From Bin5 sp965221345 (GTDB lineage Bacteria; Chloroflexota; Anaerolineae; Caldilineales; Caldilineaceae): 64,000 nucleotides of DNA. Made by a program: the position numbers and the translations under genes. The notes beneath the pieces were generated by a model. That model did not search any database. It worked only from the letters and a program-made list of their open reading frames with translations, and was not told where the DNA came from. This document shows positions 34,503 to 44,679 of the stretch, one piece after another. Each line of letters begins with the position of its first letter. Within the stretch, counting starts at the first letter, position 1. The stretch covers positions 3,552,333 through 3,616,332 of the forward strand of contig CBDCSD010000002.1 of assembly GCA_965221345.1 (NCBI GenBank), given 5' to 3'.

Positions 34503-35396
34503 CTAGACCTTGTAGTGCGAACTGTCACCGAGATTGTTGGCGGCGCGCACCGGTCGGTAAAGGGTTTGGCGCATAGGCGGCATCGAGGCCACCAACTGGG
34601 GATCCGGATCCCAGTCGTGCCACTTGCTGTCCACGGTGTTATAGCAACTGAAAATCGCGACCCGTGGATGGTCGCGGTTGGTCCATGGGCGGGCGCTGTG
34701 GGTCAACGATTCGGTAAAGAAAAGTACAGAGCCGGCGGGACAGGTGTAGTCGTCCCAGATGGCCGAATGCTGGTCATGGATCGAGTCAGGCGCGGGGTAG
34801 GCAGCCTTGTGGCTTCCGCTGACTATGAGCGTGCCGTCGCCTTCGCAGACCGGATTCAACTCCCAGACGACACGGGTCAGGCCGGAGTGCGACTTGCCGG
34901 GAACGCTGTGATAGAAGTGGGTGTCGCCAGGAAAACGGAAGAAGCCGCTGCCGTTGTGAGGGCCAAACTTACCGTCGCCGGCTTCGCGGAAGAAAAGGCT
35001 ACTCGACTCCATGCGGAATCCGTAACAGTTCTGGCGCGACAGAGGCGGAAAGGCTACAAATTCGTTCAAAAAGCCGACGACAACGGGATGATCGGCGAGC
35101 CTTTGCATCGGGCCGCCGAGCGGCGAGCGCTCATGTTCGGGGATCGAGTCTGGGTCATGCTGGAGGCGCAGGCAGAATTCGCGCATCTCCTCCGTTTCGT
35201 CTTTGGTCAAGACGCCGGGGATGAGTAGCCAGCCGCGCGTGTCGAAAAGGTACTTCTGTTCCTGGGTCAGGTTGACGACCGGCAGGCCGTCGGCGTTGGC
35301 GGTAGGAAACTCCTGTGCGCTCATGTCCAGCTGTTGTCCGAGGCTGTGGGCAAAAACGTAGGGAGTATTGGTTGCGTGCTGGTTGTTGGTCGCCAT
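34503..35396 (-). CDS. Phytanoyl-CoA dioxygenase (PhyH) family protein
   Basis: A 297-residue Fe(II)/2-oxoglutarate dioxygenase-like protein. YLFDTRGWLLIPGVLTKDE (about 48-66) is the typical PhyH opening, LTRVVWELNPV and GTLIVSGSHKAA are core strands, and TESLTHSARPW with NRDHPRVAIFSCYN carry the distal His and the Arg that binds 2-oxoglutarate. The proximal site reads FGPHNGSG rather than HxD, so the second iron ligand is uncertain. Such genes are abundant in Chloroflexota and act on varied small molecules. Confidence 0.82.
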   Translation of the reverse strand: MATNNQHATNTPYVFAHSLGQQLDMSAQEFPTANADGLPVVNLTQEQKYLFDTRGWLLIPGVLTKDETEEMREFCLRLQHDPDSIPEHERSPLGGPMQRLADHPVVVGFLNEFVAFPPLSRQNCYGFRMESSSLFFREAGDGKFGPHNGSGFFRFPGDTHFYHSVPGKSHSGLTRVVWELNPVCEGDGTLIVSGSHKAAYPAPDSIHDQHSAIWDDYTCPAGSVLFFTESLTHSARPWTNRDHPRVAIFSCYNTVDSKWHDWDPDPQLVASMPPMRQTLYRPVRAANNLGDSSHYKV

Positions 35397-35524
35397 CGGA
35401 TTGTATGTCCTTTCGTTAAATCGAGTGGCTTGCTCATTCTACTGGTTGTGGAGCGGGCGGTTGAACTAGAGATAACTGGAATCATACAACAGAAGCGGGC
35501 ATTGCTAAAGTGGGCAGTTTGTTG

Positions 35525-35733
35525 TTGTCTGAAGCAGGATTTACAGGATTTTTTGGGGATTTTCGGGATGGGAGGGGCGCCGGGAAGTCATGGGTGCTCG
35601 TAGGAGCATTGTATGAGCGATTGCAAGGGTCCAGGGGGGATGGCAAATGTTGTTCTAGGGTTCTTGACGGTTGTCTGAACTGAGATTTGCAAGGTGGTGA
35701 TTTGGTCTATCCACGAAGGGCCACGAAGGGCCA
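35525..35733. repeat. Dispersed extragenic repeats (TGTCTGAA-type) before the ISAzo13 element
   Basis: Two copies of a dispersed sequence lie here: TGTCTGAAGCAGGATTTACA with GGATTTT at 35525-35570 and GTCTGAACTGAGATTTGC followed by TTTGGTCTATCCACGAAGGG at 35671-35730. Related copies are at 54.8, 57.6, 61.7 and 61.8 kb. No gene is visible in 35397-35733. Confidence 0.7.
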
Positions 35734-37118
35734 CTAAGTAACTGTCCGTTAACAAATTAGCGGTGTTTGGCGTAAAATGGCTCCACGAACAGGAACAAAC
35801 AAGGAGTCAAAGAGATGAGCCAAAGACCGATCCATCAATGTCAGTGTGAGATATGTCAGTCGCCGCAGCCCCATGCAGACAAAGAGGACCACCATCGCAT
35901 GAATGTTTTGCTGAGTCGGCTCAACGAACAGCAGCGACGCTGGTACGTAGCGTTGGAAGCCGATCGCATCGGGCATGGCGGCACTGAACGGCTGGCGCAG
36001 ATTACCGGTATGAACGTCAACACGATTCGCCGCGGTCGGCGCGAGTTAGACGACGACTTGGCCGGCCGCCCAACCGACCGGGTGCGCAAGCCGGGCGGTG
36101 GGCGGCCACCGCTGGAAAAAAAAGTCCAGCTATAGAAGACAGAATCAAGGAAATCGTCAACGACGACATCGCTGGTTCACCGACAGATGAACAGAAATGG
36201 GTGAAACTAAGCTTGCGCACGATTGCATCTCGGCTGCGCGCACAGGCACACAGGATCGGTCGCACCACAGTCGGTCGGCTGCTGCGCAAGCTGGGCTTTG
36301 GCTTGGTCGCCAACCGCAAGAGCTTGACGGGCGCAGTGCATCCCGACCGCAACCGCCAGTTTGACTACATTCGTCGTGTGCGACAGCAGTTCCTGCAAGC
36401 AGGCTATCCTGTCATCAGTGTCGATACCAAGAACAAGAAACTGATCGGCAACTTCGCCAACCAAGGTCGCACTTGGCGTCAGGCGCCGGCGCAAGTCAAT
36501 CTGCATGATTTCCCTGGCGATGCGCTGGGTCGGGCCGTGCCGTATGGCATCTATGACATCGTCCATAACCAAGGCTATGTCTATCTGGGCAACTCCTATG
36601 ATACGCCCGAATTTGCCGCCCATGCCATCGCACAGTGGTGGGCCGACCCGGCGCGCCCCCGCTTTCAGCGCGAGGACAAACTCTTGATCCTCTGTGATGC
36701 CGGCGGCAGCAACAACTGCCGTTCCTGGCTCTGGAAAGCTGAATTGCAGCGCCAATGCGCTGACCGCTTCGGCATCTCGGTTCTGGTCTGCCATTATCCG
36801 ACCGGCGCCTCCAAGTATAATCCGATCGAGTATCGTCTCTTCAGTCAGATAACGCGCAACTGGGCCGGCAAACCTTTGCGCTCTTTTGCCACAATGCGCA
36901 ACTACATCCGCAGCACAACCACCACGACCGGCTTGACCGTCAAAGCCTTTCTCGTTGACCGAGCTTTTCAGAAGGGCCGCAAGCTCTCCAAAGAGCAACG
37001 CCAAACAATCCAACTGACACGGCGACCTATCTGTCCAACTTGGAACTATATGATTGCACCAACATCGATATCTTGAATCTCAACCAAACCGCTACGTTGT
37101 TTGCGGACAGTTACTTAG
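35734..37118 (+). mobile_element. ISAzo13-family insertion sequence (about 1385 bp)
   Basis: Terminal inverted repeats CTAAGTAACTGTCCG occur at 35734 and, inverted, at 37104-37118, with further similarity inward (AACAA then TAGCGGT). CCA flanks both sides (35731-35733 and 37119-37121) as a possible 3-bp target duplication. The left end lies directly in an extragenic repeat. Confidence 0.82.
35815..37076 (+). CDS. ISAzo13-family transposase, expressed by -1 frameshift
   Basis: The first frame encodes 106 residues with LNEQQRRWYVALEADRIGHG and a helix-turn-helix GMNVNTIRRGRREL, stopping after LEKKVQL. A -1 slip on the A8 run just after CTGG near 36115-36123 reads LEKKSPAIEDRIKEIV and continues to 37076. 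The span of 1262 bases plus one equals 421 codons, giving a 420-residue enzyme. The DDE acids are in VISVDTKNKK, LILCDAGGSN and YNPIEYRLFSQ. The element therefore looks potentially active. Confidence 0.82.
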
Positions 37119-37394
37119 CCATAAGTTCAGAAACTCTTGATGAGAAAGAGAAACTCGATCCATCCATTATTTAGGGGCTTGTATACTTTAGTAGCCAAGT
37201 GAGACAGTGAGAGGATTTGGATGACAGAAAAGGGAAATCTCTTACCTGACTCAGGAAGTGGGGTGGGTTGGACAGTGAACTTGACAAATTTGTGGGGAAT
37301 CAACGGCAGAACGAAAGGTCACGAACAGGACTTACCTTCAGATGAACTAATGCGGGAGCAAGTCTATTTGGTCTCGCGAGGCGTCAGGTCACTA

Positions 37395-38620
37395 GTAGTT
37401 CAACAATCTTTTATTGACGGATAAAGTCGTTCGAGTTTGATGCGAGCGTCAGCTGTGGTGAAACGCCAGTTGACGGTAGCGGTCGAGTCATTGCGTCGGT
37501 TTTGCCAAGCTGTGACTTGCTGCATCAAGGTCTGTTTGTCAGGGATGCGCGCGTTCAAGCACTGTCGATGCAGGACACTGAGTTCGATTTCAGCCATATT
37601 GAGCCAACTGCCATGCTTGGGGGTGTAATGGATTTCCAGTTTGGCGGCAATGCGGCGGGCTTCGGCCGCCGGGAACGCTTCATACAACGAAGCGAGTTTG
37701 TGTGTGTTCAAATTGTCCATCACCAAGACGATCGTGTCTGCCTGCGGGAAGTGGATGTCGACCAGGTCACGCATGCAGTGGGCAAAATCGACCATGGTGC
37801 GGCGCGCTGTCACCTTGACATGACGCCAGGCTTGCAGCGGCGCAAAGCAGAGAAAGAGGTTGCCAACGCCGTTGCGTTCATACTCGTAGTCATATTTGGC
37901 CACCGCACCCGGTCGCGGTGGCAGGGGCAGACGGGTCTCTTTGGTCAACTGTTTACTGCCTTCATCAAGACAGACCAACGGGCGCTTGGGATCCTGCTGC
38001 CGATGATAGACTTCAAGCGTATCTTCCATGGCGCAGACGAACTCTGCGCTCGCGGTCTCCGGAATACACCATTCATCTTTCAGCCAGGGCTTAAGTTCGT
38101 TTTTTTTAGCGTCGTCCGCACTGTTTCGCGCGAAATACGTTCGACCACCTCTAATTCGACCAGCTTATCGGCCAGCATCTGCAGCGTCCACTGCTCCTGT
38201 CCATCCGGCGCAGCGCTACACGCTAACTGCACCAACCGGGCTTCGCCAGCGCCATCCAATACGCGCGGTCGTTTCCGTTTCGGTCGCGTGTGGGTGAGGG
38301 CGGCTTCGATGCCGACTGTGACACACCGCTCCCGCACGCGCTCGACCGTGCGCGCATGCGCTCCTAATGCCTTGGCAATCTCGGCGTCGCACCAGCCCCC
38401 GCCCGCTTGCGCCTCATCGGCCATCAGCAGGATGCGAGCCCGTCTTAAGCGTCGCGCCGACCCTGTGCCTGTGTTCACCTGCCCATCCAGTTCCTTGCGC
38501 TCTTCCGCTGTCAATCGCACCCGATATCGTTTCGCTGGCATCTTTCCTCTCCTTGTGTCTGCCTTTCTGGAGAGTGTGCCACAGTTCATCTTATCCGGCA
38601 AACCCTGTATGTTACACTAC
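37395..38620 (-). mobile_element. IS630-family insertion sequence, copy B (1226 bp)
   Basis: Flanked by TA at 37393-37394 and 38621-38622 with GTAGTTCAACA/GTAGTGTAACA ends. The encoded proteins are identical to those of copy C and differ from copy A. It is inserted within a reading frame (see split gene). Confidence 0.92.
37400..38541 (-). CDS. IS630-family transposase, expressed by -1 frameshift (copy B)
   Basis: Same organisation as copy A: ATG at 38541, A8 slip site at 38100-38107 (T8 on the plus strand), DDE part ending at 37400, 380 residues after one -1 slip. The catalytic acids VCLDEGSKQ, VLVMDNLNTHK and LNMAEIELS are intact. Identical at the protein level to copy C, which implies very recent transposition and probably current activity. 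Confidence 0.87.
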
Positions 38621-39108
38621 TAACCATTCTTGGCACAATCGAGAATTCCTCAGAAAACAGTGCCGTGGCGTATGAAAGAATGGCCGACATTGCCACCGAG
38701 TCCGCCGGATCACAAGCAATCGTCCCTATTCCATTTCTCGTAGAAAAGCCAGGAACAAACAGGATAAGCTTCGGCTTTGCATCATATACATGGGTCGTAG
38801 ATGTTTACCAATGGCTTTCTCACGATCCTGTGCCTCCAACGATGGTTAGCAGAATTCTTGGTCTACTGCTTGGATACTCCGCCGAAGCCATTGCTGAATA
38901 TGAGCGATTTCAGACAGGGCGACGCGTTTCCCAATCCAACCTGAATGAAGAACGGCCACCCCACCTCAAAGCCTATTCAACTACCCAACAAAGGTCCACA
39001 CAACAGACCGCTTGCACTTGTTGCACGGGGGCATCTTTCTCCCCCGTACCATAGAATAAGTGCCAACGCAAGAGCAATCAGCCTTCCACTCAGGGCAATC
39101 GCGAACTT

Positions 39109-40250
39109 TCAGAATAGCTGTGAAAGCAGCATGAAGAGATAGTCGTGATTCCAAGCGGCCTTGAGTCTCTTGTTTCTTATGCCGAGTTTGGTAGTTTTAT
39201 CCTGTTTGAGAAGATTGAGTGCAATGCGACGCAGGATAGCGAAGTTATGAGCGCTGTGCCCTTAGCGCAGGCGGGAATCATCTTCTCTGAAAGCGAAATC
39301 GAGCACCCAGTGCATGCCATTTTCGATCTGCCAGTGAGAGCGAACGGCCTGGAGCAGCTGTTTGGCTTCACCTGGCAAGGAAGACAAAAGTAACGGTCCA
39401 CAATACTGCGTTCTTCGTTTTGGATGCGTTGCGAGCGTATCCAGACAAGAGATTGCAGGGCTGGCCAGTCGAGGGCGCCGCGCAGATGCGGCAAAAGCGT
39501 CGGGTCGCTTATGGTCCAGCATTGGCGGATCTCGATCCGGCCATGCCCTTTGTCAACCTCTCGAACTGAATCAAGAGCGAAGGCAGTGAACTTACTTTCA
39601 CACAGATCCTCGAACAGTAAGGTGACATCCTCATACAGGCGGCCTTGATTCTGCTTGAGGGCCAGAACATAGTCGGCCTCGGCAGCCACTACCTGTGCGG
39701 CGATTTCCTTCTGACAGCCGATGGCATCAATCGTAATGATGCAGCCTGTCAGATCCAAGGCCCGCAACAGTTGTGGAATCGCTGTGATCTCATCTGACTT
39801 TTCTGCAACCTGCACCTGCCCCAACGTGAGTTGATTCTCTGTCGCCCAAGCACGCACCAACATGATTGCGTTCCGCTCTGCTTCCCGGTCATGAGAGCGA
39901 CGCACACTCTTGCCGTCTATTGCCACAACTTCACCTTCGTTCGATTCGGCTACCTCTGCGACCCAGCGCAGAAAATAGGCTTCGAACAGTGCCCCGTCTA
40001 AGCGTCGAAACAGCCGCCAGAAGGTATCATGCGACGGAATCCTGCTCGGTAACGGCAGAAATCCTGCAAACCATTCCTTCTTCACCTGACCAAACTCTGC
40101 CACCGCTTCCCAATCATCCGCACCGCACAGGATTGCACATATCGCTATAACCAGCATCTCCAGCATCTGATGTCGCCGGTTGACCGTTGAGCGCGGATCT
40201 TCTAGTTCCCTAAAGTGATAGTGGAACGACTCCCAAGATTCATTCATCAC
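39109..40250 (-). pseudogene. ISAs1-family transposase, decayed
   Basis: The N-terminal 290 residues are those of an ISAs1 (H-repeat type) transposase: FRELEDPRSTVNRRHQML, IAICAILCGADDWEAVAEFG, VVAIDGKSVRRSHDRE and LTGCIITIDAIGCQKEIA. Near 39385 the frame is lost: one T missing from a TTTT run changes the expected LSSLPGEAKQLLQAV into CLPCQVK. In the restored frame HWQIENGMHWVLDFAF and REDDSRLR follow, then a TAA where a Lys codon is expected, then GHSAHNFAILRRIALNLL and a natural stop at 39109. Two lesions mark an inactive copy; termini were not resolved. Confidence 0.82.
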
Positions 40251-40323
40251 GCCTTCCCTTCTGCTAACGTTTTAACGTGAGAATAAATCCCTATCCCATT
40301 TTGTCAACACTCCTTAAGGTTCA

Positions 40324-43300
40324 CTATAGCCCTGGAGGCAACTGCAGGATGACACAGTACTCCAGCCCCAGCGTACCGAGATCGCCTTCCTCCAGGTCGC
40401 GGAATTCCGGCGGTATGCACCCGGTTAAGGTGCTGCCCTCAAGGTAGAGCCCCTTCAGACTATCAATGGAGGTCAGAAACGTGGGAAAGTTGCCTGTGAA
40501 GCTGTTGCCGTTGAGGACCAGCACGCCGAGACTCGTCATGGTGCGCAGTTCTAAGGGGAGCGGGCCGCTCAGGTTGTTTCCGTGCAGGTCGACATAGTTC
40601 GCTTCCATGAGGAGGCCCAACTGCGAGGGGAGCGAGCCGCTGAGCTGGTTATCGTTGAGGTACAGGGAGGACAGTCTCGTCAGGCTGCCCAACTCAGAGG
40701 GGATCGTTCCCGTCAATGAATTTCCGTTGAGATCCAGCCAGGCCAGCTTGGTGAGCTCACCCAACTTTGATGGAAGGCTTCCGCTCAGTCCGTTCGATGG
40801 AAGCGACAAACGCGTGACGCGGCCGTTGCCATCTACGGTGACACCTCTCCAGGTGTAGATCGGATTGTCGGAGAGCCAGTTGGAGTTGTTCGTCCAGGAA
40901 GCGCCGGAGGTGGCGTTGTAGAGGGCAACGAGCGCCGCTCTGTCGGTTGAAGTCGTCAAGGTATCGGGCGCGGGGCAAGCTGGCCGATTCAATTGCCACA
41001 GGTCATGGAAAAGCGTTCTGTATAACGTGAACGGGATGCAGCCTGAGAAGTTGTTGCCTCGCAAAAACAGGTCCACTAACCACGGCAAGTCGGCGAGTTG
41101 AGGCGGGATCGTTCCGGTCAACCGATTGTTGTAGAGTTTGATAATTTGCACTCTGGCGAGGGTGGCGAGTTGAGGCGGGATCGACCCGGTCAACTGATTG
41201 TTGCGAAAATTCAGTTCTACCAGCTTGGTCAGGTTGCCGAGTTGAGGCGGGATCGGCCCGCTTAAGTTGTTGTAGCGGGCCCTTAATTCAATCAGCTTGG
41301 TCAGGTTGCCGAGTTCAGGCGGGATCGACCCGCTCAAGTTGTTGTCATCCAAATAGAGCTTTTTCAGTTTGGTCAGCTTGCCGAGTTCAGGTGGGATCTC
41401 CCCGCGCAATCCGCCAAATGCCGCATTGCTGAGCCAAAGTTCTGTCAGATTGGACAGGTTGCCAAGCTTGGCCGGGATCGTTCCAGTCAACCTGGTCTCG
41501 CTGAGCCCAAGTACTACCAGATTGGACAGGTTGCCAAGCTCGGGCGGGATCGTTCCGGTCAACCTGGAATAGCCGAGGCTCAGATGTGTCAGCTTGGACA
41601 GGTTGCCAAGCTCGGGCGGGATCGGCCCGTGCAATCCTTGGCTGATGTTTAAATTAAGCAGCCTCAGTTCGGAGAGGCCGCCGACTTCGGCCGGAATCTG
41701 TCCGTTCAATCCGTTCGAACTGAGATTTAGGTAAGTCACACGGCCGTCGCCGTTCGTTGAGACCCCGTACCATTGCGAGAGCGGCTCGTCGGACAGCCAA
41801 TTGGAATTCTTAACCCAGTTCGGTCCGTCCAGGGCATTGTAGAAAGTAACCAGTATGTCCCTGTCCGACATCGGCGGCGGTTCATCGTCGATAATGATAA
41901 CCGCGCCCTGCGCCTGCGCAATCGGCTCTTCTTCGTCGATAACGACAATCTCGCCCTGTGCAAGTGCAAATGGTTCCCCACTGTTTAGCGTCGGTGTGGG
42001 CGTCGGGGTCGGTGTGTGCGTTGGGGTCGGTGTTGAGGTCGGCGTCGGTGTAGGGGTCGGCGTGTTCGTGGCCGTACCTGAGGCAACGACGAAAATCTCG
42101 ATGGAGCCGGTCCAGGGGCCGGAGGACTCTCTGTAGCGGGCGCGCACTTTCACCTTGTATCGCGTGTTCTCGTCCAGGCCGGAAAGCGTGTAGGAAGGCT
42201 CTGTCGGATAGGCGTTGCCGCCATTTTTTGCCGGAAAGAGGTTGCTGTCGACGTTTTGCCATGCCGGGAAGTCCTCACCCACGCGCGCCCACCCGATGCG
42301 ATAACTGCGCGGCGGGTTGTCCGGGGGGTCCCAGGAAACTGAAACGACGCCCGGCTGGTTGCTCTCCACGCGCACCGCGCCGATTGTCTGCACTGTCCAA
42401 CCCACAGTTGTGGCCGACGGCGTGGGTGTGGCAGTGACTGTCGGCGTGGCAGTGGCTGTCGGCGTGACCGACGGCGTGTGCGTTGCGGTGGCGGTGTGCG
42501 TGGCAGTGGCTGTCGGCGTGGCAGTGGCAGTGGCGGTGTGCGTTGCGGTGGCAGTGGCTGTCGGCGTGACCGACGGCGTGTGCGTTGCGGTGGCGGTGTG
42601 CGTGGCAGTGGCTGTCGGCGTGGCAGTGGCAGTGGCGGTGTGCGTTGCGGTGGCAGTGGCAGTGGCTGTCGGCGTGACCGACGGCGTGTGCGTTGCGGTG
42701 GCGGTGTGCGTGGCAGTGGCTGTCGGCGTGGCAGTGGCAGTGGCGGTGTGCGTTGCGGTGGCAGTGTGCGTTGCGGTGGCGGTGTGCGTGGGGGTCGGCA
42801 CATCCTCGCCCTGTCCAAGAACAGTCTGTTCCTCGTCGTCTGTAATGACAACCGCGGAATCTCTGAACTGTTCAAGGGGAGGTTGTTCCCCATTTTTTGG
42901 CGTGGGTGTCGGCGTCGGCGTGGGTATCGGCGTCGCGGTGGCGGTGTAGGTTGCGGTCGGCGTGTGTGTTGCGGTGTGTGTTGCGGTGGTTGTGGGCGTA
43001 CTCGTCGCGGTGGGGTCCGATGTGGACGCAACGACAATCTCGACGGCATCGGACCAGGGCCTGTTGTTGCCGCCAAGGTAGCGTGCGCGCACTTTCACCT
43101 TATAGCGCACGCCCTCGTCGAGGCCGGTGATCGTGTAGGACGGACTTCGCGGGAAGGCGTTGCCGTCACTGCTTCCTCGAGACGGGAAGTTTTCGCTCAC
43201 GCGCGCCCAGGTAAGGCGATATTCGTGCGGTTTTTTGGTCGGCGGATCCCAGGCGACTGCAATGACGCCCCGCCTGTTACTCTCCAGGTGCACCGCGCCG

Positions 43301-44679
43301 ACCCCCCAGAAGTCCTGTTGCGAAGGCGTGGCGGTGTAGGTTGCGTTCGGCACAAGCGTAGCCGTGTTGGTAGCGGTCGCCTCAGGCGTAGCCGTGTAGG
43401 TCGCGGTCGGCGCAGGCGTGGCGGTGTAGGTTGCGGTCGGGACAGGCGTGGCGGTGTAGGTTGCGGTCGGCGTGTGTGTTGCGGTGTGTGTTGCGGTGGT
43501 TGTGGGCGTACTCGTCGCGGTGGGGTCCGATATGGACGCGACGACAATCTCGACGGCATCGGACCAGGGCCTGTTGTTGCCGCCAAGGTAGCGTGCGCGC
43601 ACTTTCACCTTATAGCGCACGCCCTCGTCGAGGCCGGTGATCGTGTAGGACGGACTTCGCGGGAAGGCGTTGCCGTCACTGCTTCCTCGAGACGGGAAGT
43701 TTTCGCTCACGCGCGCCCAGGTAAGGCGATATTCGTGCGGTTTTTTGGTCGGCGGATCCCAGGCGACTGCAATGACGCCCCGCCTGTTACTCTCCAGGTG
43801 CACCGCGCCGACCCCCCAGAAGTCCTGTTGCGAAGGCGTGGCCGTGTTGGTTGCGGTCGCCTCAGGTGTAGCCGTGTTGGTAGCGGTCGGCACGAGCGTA
43901 GCCGTGTAGGTTGCGTTCGGTACAAGCGTAGCCGTGTTGGTTGCGGTCGGCACAGGCGTGGCGGTGTGCGTCGCGGTCGGCACAGGCGTGGCGGTGTGCG
44001 TCGCGGTCGGCTCAGGCGCGGCGGTGTGCGTCGCGGTCGGCTCAGGCGCGGCGGTGTGCGTCGCGGTCGGCTCAGGCGCGGCGGTGTAGGTTACGGTCGG
44101 CTCAGGCGCGGCGGTGTGCGTCGCGGTCGGCTCAGGCGAGGCGGTGTAGGTTACGGTCGGCACAAGCGTAGCCGTGTTGGTTGCGGTTGGGGTAGGGGTA
44201 TAGGTTGCGGTCGGCGCGGACGCGACGATTGCCTCGACGACGTCGGTCCAGCCGCCGGCATTGCCACTGGCGTAGCGTGCGCGCACGCGCACCTTGTAGC
44301 GCACGCCTTCATCCAGACCGGTGATCGTGTATGAAGGGCTCGTCGGGAAGGCGTTGCCTCGGCTGTCGGTCCAGCTCAGGAAATCCTCACCCACACGCGC
44401 CCAGATGATGCGATAGTCGCTCGGCGTCTCCGTTGGCGGATCCCAGGAAACTGAAAGCTCACCAGGCTGGCTGGTCTCCACGAGCACGGCGTTGATGGCC
44501 CTCGTGTCTGCCTGGGCGTATGCGCTTTGCGGAACAAAATTGGGAAAAGCGAACCTATTCAGAGAGGGAAACAGTAAAGAGAACGCGCCGGTCAAAATGA
44601 CCAGAACGATTGCGGACAGGATGCCAATTAGTGGCAGACGATTCACGCGGTACCCCCTTGCGGACTGAATGGAGTGCAA
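40324..44679 (-). CDS. Giant secreted protein: FnIII domains, Thr/Pro-rich linkers and plant-type leucine-rich repeats
   Basis: A 1451-residue protein. An N-terminal hydrophobic segment (about 15-38) with positive residues before it and AYAQA after it suggests export. Four fibronectin type III-like domains (about 58-152, 288-382, 470-565, 775-870; core VSWDPP, YRI-WARVGE, YTITGLDEGVRYKVKVRARY) alternate with low-complexity linkers of repeated TATPTATHT type, likely extended or glycosylated stalks. The C-terminal 500 residues hold two leucine-rich-repeat blocks, each introduced by a WL-DEPLSQWYGV or WLSDNPIYTWRGV cap and built of LTGTIPPELGNLSNL-type 24-residue repeats. A surface adhesion or recognition role is inferred. 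Confidence 0.88.
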   Translation of the reverse strand: MHSIQSARGYRVNRLPLIGILSAIVLVILTGAFSLLFPSLNRFAFPNFVPQSAYAQADTRAINAVLVETSQPGELSVSWDPPTETPSDYRIIWARVGEDFLSWTDSRGNAFPTSPSYTITGLDEGVRYKVRVRARYASGNAGGWTDVVEAIVASAPTATYTPTPTATNTATLVPTVTYTASPEPTATHTAAPEPTVTYTAAPEPTATHTAAPEPTATHTAAPEPTATHTATPVPTATHTATPVPTATNTATLVPNATYTATLVPTATNTATPEATATNTATPSQQDFWGVGAVHLESNRRGVIAVAWDPPTKKPHEYRLTWARVSENFPSRGSSDGNAFPRSPSYTITGLDEGVRYKVKVRARYLGGNNRPWSDAVEIVVASISDPTATSTPTTTATHTATHTPTATYTATPVPTATYTATPAPTATYTATPEATATNTATLVPNATYTATPSQQDFWGVGAVHLESNRRGVIAVAWDPPTKKPHEYRLTWARVSENFPSRGSSDGNAFPRSPSYTITGLDEGVRYKVKVRARYLGGNNRPWSDAVEIVVASTSDPTATSTPTTTATHTATHTPTATYTATATPIPTPTPTPTPKNGEQPPLEQFRDSAVVITDDEEQTVLGQGEDVPTPTHTATATHTATATHTATATATPTATATHTATATHTPSVTPTATATATATHTATATATPTATATHTATATHTPSVTPTATATATHTATATATPTATATHTATATHTPSVTPTATATPTVTATPTPSATTVGWTVQTIGAVRVESNQPGVVSVSWDPPDNPPRSYRIGWARVGEDFPAWQNVDSNLFPAKNGGNAYPTEPSYTLSGLDENTRYKVKVRARYRESSGPWTGSIEIFVVASGTATNTPTPTPTPTSTPTPTHTPTPTPTPTLNSGEPFALAQGEIVVIDEEEPIAQAQGAVIIIDDEPPPMSDRDILVTFYNALDGPNWVKNSNWLSDEPLSQWYGVSTNGDGRVTYLNLSSNGLNGQIPAEVGGLSELRLLNLNISQGLHGPIPPELGNLSKLTHLSLGYSRLTGTIPPELGNLSNLVVLGLSETRLTGTIPAKLGNLSNLTELWLSNAAFGGLRGEIPPELGKLTKLKKLYLDDNNLSGSIPPELGNLTKLIELRARYNNLSGPIPPQLGNLTKLVELNFRNNQLTGSIPPQLATLARVQIIKLYNNRLTGTIPPQLADLPWLVDLFLRGNNFSGCIPFTLYRTLFHDLWQLNRPACPAPDTLTTSTDRAALVALYNATSGASWTNNSNWLSDNPIYTWRGVTVDGNGRVTRLSLPSNGLSGSLPSKLGELTKLAWLDLNGNSLTGTIPSELGSLTRLSSLYLNDNQLSGSLPSQLGLLMEANYVDLHGNNLSGPLPLELRTMTSLGVLVLNGNSFTGNFPTFLTSIDSLKGLYLEGSTLTGCIPPEFRDLEEGDLGTLGLEYCVILQLPPGL
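42938..43842 (-). repeat. Near-perfect 395-bp internal duplication plus dense Thr/Pro-coding microsatellite
   Basis: The segments 42938-43332 and 43448-43842, offset by 510 bases, are almost identical (two or three differences seen) and encode FnIII domains 2 and 3 with their linkers. Beside them (42420-42790) the linker is made of iterated GCAGTGGCTGTCGGCGTG-like units. This marks recent domain duplication within the gene. Confidence 0.85.

Larger units (their letters stand above)
37221..39054 (+). pseudogene. Uncharacterised gene split by IS630 copy B
   Basis: The 5' part runs from ATG 37221 (GAGAGG seven bases upstream) to CTA at 37392-37394; the 3' part resumes at 38623 and runs to a stop at 39052-39054. 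Removing the element and one TA joins GVRSL to TILGTIENSS in the same frame, giving a 201-residue protein. The best-looking region is PIPFLVEKPGTNRISFGFA and ILGLLLGYSAEAIAEYERF; I do not recognise the family. The last 40 residues (Gln/Thr/Cys-rich) look unlike protein, so the natural stop may once have been earlier. Confidence 0.7.

Noticed and set aside
42478..44334. A 618-codon Arg/Gly/Cys-rich open frame on the plus strand
   Set aside because: It is the antisense shadow of the Thr/Pro- and FnIII-coding part of the giant LRR gene; composition (CGGGVRRGR repeats) is an artefact of the iterated codons.
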